DNA from: Paramecium octaurelia | Lineage: Eukaryota > Ciliophora > Oligohymenophorea > Peniculida > Parameciidae | Direction of reading: 5' to 3' | Assembly: GCA_905182995.1 (NCBI GenBank) | Contig: CAJJDP010000095.1 | Location: 1 to 64,000 of the forward strand | Length of the DNA: 64,000 bases | Shown here: piece by piece, positions 59,545-64,000 of the stretch | Numbering within the stretch: position 1 is the first letter of the stretch | Layout: the number at the start of each line of letters is the position of its first letter | The notes under the pieces: generated by a model | Told to the model about the DNA's origin: nothing | Database searches by the model: none | What the model saw: the letters and a program-made list of their open reading frames with translations, nothing else | Translations under genes and position numbers: made by a program

Positions 59545-61059
59545 ATGCAAAGCATAGTATAATTGGACTGTTTGAAGCATAATAACCAATAGATCTGCAT
59601 GCTAGACATCGGAAAATCAACCCTAAATGGATCTAGAACCCTCTGCTAGACCTGTTTCAACGATTTGAGCTAGAAAGAGAATGTGATATTCCTTTCTTCT
59701 TTTTATTAAAAGTTGAATTAGTAAAAAGATAAGGAACATCGTTCGATAGAGGACAAGAAATAAGAGCTCCATAAAAAATTATAACCGTTGATCAAGCACC
59801 TTCAAGAAGCTCAGAATAGGTTAATTAAAATTTTAGAATTTGCCTAGACCGAATTCTAGTAGTATTAATTGATTATGGAGTAGAGTTTGATTAATATGCA
59901 AGAAAAATTAGGAGTGTTGGGGTAAAATCCAACAATTTCACAACTCGAAGAATTAGCTGAGAAAATTGGCAAAGGAGATCGACTTATTCCTTTTGATTTT
60001 TCAACTGAGTGTGAGAATATGATAACTAATAGATAATAAAACTCTTTAAGTGAACAATCAAGACGGATACAGGAACTATTCAAAGAAATCAAAAATATAT
60101 TCTCTAATTTAGAAAATAAAAATATCAATGATTTTGATTTTGCTTATGAGAGCTAGATTGACAAACAATGCTAACCTATTGGAGTAAACTATCAGGATAG
60201 AACAATAGCAATTTCTGAAGACAAAAATATTTCTCTTTGGAATCTTGATAATTATGCGTTTGATAAAATAGATTAATTGGAGGGACATCTCGATAAAGTC
60301 ACTTGCATTTAATTTAGTTTACAATAAAATTGGTTTGTTTCTGGTTCAGATGATCAAACATTGAAAATTTGGAAAATGAATAAAGATCGTTGGTGTTGCA
60401 CTTAAACTCTGGTAGGACATCAAAGTTATATTAGTGACATTAAAATCAGTAATGACGAGAATACTCTTATATCATCTAGTTTTGATTTTAAGATCAAAAT
60501 TTGGTAATAGAAGGACCAAAAGATTTGGTACTGTTCTTAAACCCTTGATAATCATAAAAACTATGTTTATTATTTGTCTATAAATGGATCTAATAATCTT
60601 TTTGCTTCATCTTCTGGGGATTGCACATTAAAAATATGGTTGTTAAAAAGTAGAAAATGGGAATTATATAGATCAGTTGAAAGGAGATAAAATGAATGGA
60701 TTAAACGAATCTGTTTTTTAAATGATACTTAAATAGCTTGTCAGATTGTTGGATAACCAAAAATTGTAATAATGTCAGTCATTGGGAATAATGAAGTAGC
60801 ATCATTGCAGGAAATTTCATTAACTGAGAATGATGATGAGTACTCATATAATCCCATGATTTATTTTTAGAAGAAGAAGCTTATAATCTTGAAGAACAAC
60901 AAAAGCATACTAATTGTATAAGAAAAAAATAATGGATTATTTTAATTGGTTCGTACTATAAAAGGCAATTATCAAAGTCCAACGCTAATTACAACTGGAA
61001 AGAGTTTAATAATGTTTGAGAAGGATAAAAAAATGTTGTAATTATTCAAGGCTTACTGA
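59545..61059 (+). CDS. WD-repeat protein with N-terminal Cys-containing coiled coil
   Basis: It is intronless, 504 residues. The N-terminus (MQSIVQLDCLKHNNQQICML, then LCQTCFNDLS) has Cys/His pairs like a small B-box-type zinc site. A coiled-coil stretch follows (KKQELHKKLQPLIKHLQEAQ), then at about 210-400 a WD propeller: NISLWNLDN, LEGHLDKVTCIQFS, NWFVSGSDDQTLKIWKM, LVGHQSYISDIKIS, LFASSSGDCTLKIW. This combination is typical of a large Paramecium WD family. The later part lacks WD dipeptides. It diverges from SF3B1 across 160 bp. Function is unknown. Confidence 0.85.
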
Positions 61060-61137
61060 GATTGATAATGGGTTTAATCTATTAGATTTGATGATATATA
61101 AATTTTATTATTTAATTCTTTATATTGTTGATCATAA

Positions 61138-62010
61138 TCAATTAAGCAATTCATGCTCTAAGGCTTATCTATCCCACCATCCTTCAGAGTCAAAAGTGAG
61201 AAATTCTCCAGTGGATTTGTCTTTGAAGATTAGATTTCTATCCAATTTGTGGTAATTGAGATTCCAAAAGTAATTCTCTGTATAATAGTATCAATTGATG
61301 TTACCTTTCGTTTCTTGCTCTGAAAAATCAACATGCTCCAAATCAGATATTTAATGCAATTTTGTGATCACTTATCCAAAAGCGCCTACTTTTTGAACTG
61401 CAATCTAATGTGTATGAGGCAATAAATCCATTCTGATGACTGTTCTTCTTGTAAGTTCATAGAAGAAGGCCTAAGATGTATAATTAGTAAGTACATTGAA
61501 TCCAATAGTGTAACCAAATAGGGCAACCAAAGCATAATAGATGGGATATTTAGTAGTTAAGAAGAAGATTCCTCCCACGATTTCTAAGGATCTACCATAT
61601 CTGAAGGTTTTTCCAAATCTATATGAGGTGTATATATTGATGCCGTTCTCGTGAAGCTAAAGGGAGTGAATGGATGCATTACTTTAGGTGGGAAATAGAC
61701 ATCGGAAACAGCTTCAGCTTAGACACTTGAGAATGAAGTTGCAATGTATTTGGCGATAGTTGAATTGTATAGGCTAGTTAAGGAATTGAATAATGAAATA
61801 CGGTGTGATTTTGGGTAACCAAGTGTAAGTAGCAAAAAATCTCTCTCTTGCTTCTGGATGCATGTTAATGTAAACTCTGTATTTATCAATGTCGACTTTA
61901 GTCATTAAATCTGGCCTGTTTGGTTGGTGATGACTGGCCTTGAGGTGATGATCGCTTGCTCTGAATTTACTCAGATTCACCAAAGATCGAACTCCATTAA
62001 ACTTTTACAT
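61138..62010 (-). CDS. Probable mitochondrial membrane protein, unidentified
   Basis: It encodes exactly 263 residues after introns of 28, 26 and 27 nt; the last ends CAG. Starts MQKFNGVRSLVNLSKFRAS, whose second codon is TAA (Gln). The first ~35 residues are rich in Arg/Lys/Ser/His with no acid before HHLK, a plausible mitochondrial presequence. Two hydrophobic segments follow a basic strand (RYGRSLEIVGGIFFL; YPIYYALVALFGYTIGF). The C-terminal domain is soluble (DKSTGEFLTFDSEGWWDRQ). The arrangement resembles small inner-membrane assembly proteins of the TMEM186/TMEM223 kind, but I could not match it. It is convergent with the WD gene. Confidence 0.7.
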
Positions 62011-62089
62011 TATTAATATTATTTGATTTAAATATATAAATTTTCATTATTTTAATCAAAACATTAAATAAAATTTTTATTGTTCCAAA

Positions 62090-63072
62090 ATGCATAATTA
62101 TCGAGGAGTTAGACCTTCTACTGCCAAAATGAACACACTACCTCCAGAGACGGAAAATCTGGAAGAGTACATGTACGATATTTCAAATTAAGGATAGGAA
62201 AATACTTTATGATCACCAAAAGGCTTGTGAGAAAGCAGGTAAATATTTGGAGGCTGATTGTGCAAAATAAAGATTGAAGGATCTCAAAGCTAAATACGAA
62301 TCCAAAACCAAAATAGATATAAGAGACAGGCACGAATAAGAAGTTAATTTATAATTCATAATTTAGAAATATGAACTAACTAAATCACATCAAGAAGAAA
62401 TGTAAAATTTCAATGCTTTTTGGGATGAAAAAATATAAGAATTTGAACAAGATGCATAGAAGCTTAAAAATGAACTATAACAAAAGTAAGAAGATGAAAT
62501 GCAATAATTCCTTTAAGATTTAGAGGGTTCTATTCCATAAACTCCAAAAGATTCTGCAGAATTATTGAGTCTCAAAAAAACTGAGGAGTAATTAGCAAGA
62601 TAAGAAGAGTACAATATTCACGTTATATTAGATACTTGGAAGCACATAAAATACAATCCAGAATCGTATAAATTTCGAAAGAAGAGCAAGACAAGTGGAC
62701 TTTAATGAGGAATAATAAAATTAAAAACCTCCTCCAATAATAAAAGATCAAGCAAAATAACGAAACCAATGTGCTAAATTAAAGAATTGAAAATGCGCAA
62801 GAAGAATAAAGAAAAATCAAAAAAGCAGAAGAAGAAAAGTAGACTCTATATTTATAATAGGTTGATTTAAAAATATATTAACGTGAAAAAAGAATTAGAA
62901 GGGAAACAACTATAAGAATTGCAAAGAGTTGACAAAGACTTTAAGAATACAACATCTAATTTTGTAGCTTCAAGAATGTCCAAAATGGCATCTCAATCAG
63001 GTTCCTAAATGTAAAGCGAAGATTGTAAACTAAAAATTATATATTCTAGAGTAATTCAAAGGGAAAAATTGA
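62090..63072 (+). CDS. Coiled-coil protein, possible ciliary/basal-body family
   Basis: It encodes exactly 295 residues with four introns (25, 23, 22 and 25 nt). MHNYRGVRPSTAKMNTLPPE leads into EEYMKILYDHQKACEKAGKY, then EADCAKQRLKDLKAKYE, HQEEMQNFNAFWDEKIQEF, a conserved-looking SIPQTPKDSAELLSLKK, ARQEEYLEAHKIQ and EGKQLQELQRVDKDF. I recall a conserved protist/animal coiled-coil family with these same blocks in flagellates, suggesting a ciliary role, but cannot name it with certainty. The first in-frame reading without introns stops after ~40 codons. It diverges from the mitochondrial gene across 79 bp. Confidence 0.75.
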
Positions 63073-64000
63073 ATATCAATTATAACATTATTTATTATAT
63101 CTTACTCTTTTAATCTTGATTCCATAAACAGGTTTTGAGTGAATTACTATTTATTTTTATTTAAAAATCCTACTAGATTACAACAAATTTTAAAATCAAT
63201 AATTTATATCATTATTAGAGGACTAGGAATTTTAATAAGAACTAGGGATGGAAACCTATGGATTACTTGAACCAAACCAGTTTTCCTAAAAAGCTAATTA
63301 AATTAAAATTAATTCATTTAATTTATGAATAAGCTACTCAAGAAATAAGTTAACTGATTCTTTTCTAAAGTATTTGATGATGGGAAATAGAGATTTTAAA
63401 ATATTGATAAACTAAAGTGTAATTTGTATAAATGATAATATTATGAAGTACAAATAATCAAGAAAAATGGAAGGCTTAAATTAATAATATTTTATTCTAA
63501 TTTTGATTAATAAAAATAGAAATAAAACATATTAATCATTCAATCTTATAAGAAAAACTTAAGGATTTTTGAATTAAATATCAAGAATTCTAACAACCAA
63601 CTTGACAAGGTTAAGAATATACGGGTGTTTAATTGGAATAGCAAAAAATATTATAATAGAAATGCTCCTTAGCATAGTTGCTCATTAAAATTAAAAACTT
63701 AAATAAATTATGATGATTTATCACTAATTATGTATTAGATCACTTATGAATTAAGAAATTATAATATTGAAACTATTAGATATTTAGAAAGACTGTACTA
63801 ATAAGTAATATTTTCTTGAAAAATATCCATGCTATTTTTAAGAATGTGATAATATTGATAAGATGGCAATTTAAAAATTATATAATTGATTTTCTTGTCA
63901 TGAAAAGATTTTTTGAAAATCGATTACATGGCACCCACGTTGCCAGATATGGGTAAATGCTTGTATGTTTTCAAAGAAAAACTTAGTAATTATCCTATAA
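63073..64000 (+). CDS. Unresolved partial gene at right edge
   Basis: After about 360 bp without a supported frame, an open stretch at 63436-63819 (127 codons between TGAs) reads protein-like text such as YYEVQIIKKNGRLKLIIF and NAPQHSCSLKLKTQINYDD. Another frame then stays open to the window end (FENRLHGTHVARYGQ). A splice between them is possible, but only with a 38-nt intron, longer than any other here. An upstream exon may start near ATG 63250. No family was recognised and the gene runs off the window. Confidence 0.4.

Overview
The window is ciliate macronuclear-type DNA, almost certainly from Paramecium. Long reading frames only appear when TAA and TAG are read as glutamine and TGA alone is stop. 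Most genes are cut by tiny introns of 20-30 nt, almost all GTA...AG (usually TAG, some AAG or CAG). For about twenty genes, splicing these introns out gives a frame of exact codon length, often matching a known family, which validates both the code and the splice model. The sequence is strongly AT-rich, with gaps between genes often only 20-50 bp. The species cannot be told from the sequence alone.

Layout. 1-10.3 kb: the tail of a WD-repeat protein, a repeat-bearing non-coding stretch with a conspicuous GC-rich triple repeat, a 1151-residue type I membrane glycoprotein, then a 1324-bp direct duplication around a single N (probable assembly artefact) holding a broken membrane-protein relic and a broken RING-type zinc-finger gene. 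10.3-19.7 kb: IFT56, a Lys/Gln-rich hypothetical, BBS7, an N-terminal C2 coiled-coil protein, a possible FAM49/CYRI-like protein and the ARL8 GTPase. 20.1-34.4 kb: a small UBA-like protein, a short NOP14-like protein and a complete 13-kb axonemal inner-arm dynein heavy chain. 34.4-39.8 kb: an LRRIQ1-like protein, divergent from the dynein gene across 49 bp, and a pseudokinase with a Gln/Pro-rich tail. 40-44.4 kb: a small hypothetical, proteasome ATPase RPT3, a coiled-coil protein and a Myb-type transcription factor. 44.5-52.1 kb: a 1574-residue Dicer-family protein whose helicase and both RNase III domains have lost their catalytic residues, CFAP52, and a cyclin-fold (ORC6/TFIIB-like) candidate. 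53.1-63.1 kb: a second Myb protein, a small hypothetical, splicing factor SF3B1, a WD-repeat protein, a probable mitochondrial membrane protein and a coiled-coil protein. The last 0.9 kb holds part of an unresolved gene.

Functional themes. Several genes belong to cilia: IFT56 (intraflagellar transport), BBS7 (BBSome), a dynein heavy chain, CFAP52 and LRRIQ1. The most unusual gene is the Dicer-like protein, which keeps Dicer architecture but appears unable to hydrolyse ATP or cleave RNA.

Limits. Gene identities come from recalled family motifs, not from database searches. Intron positions were inferred by frame continuity and length arithmetic. The dynein and SF3B1 frames were read through all key motifs but not checked codon by codon throughout.
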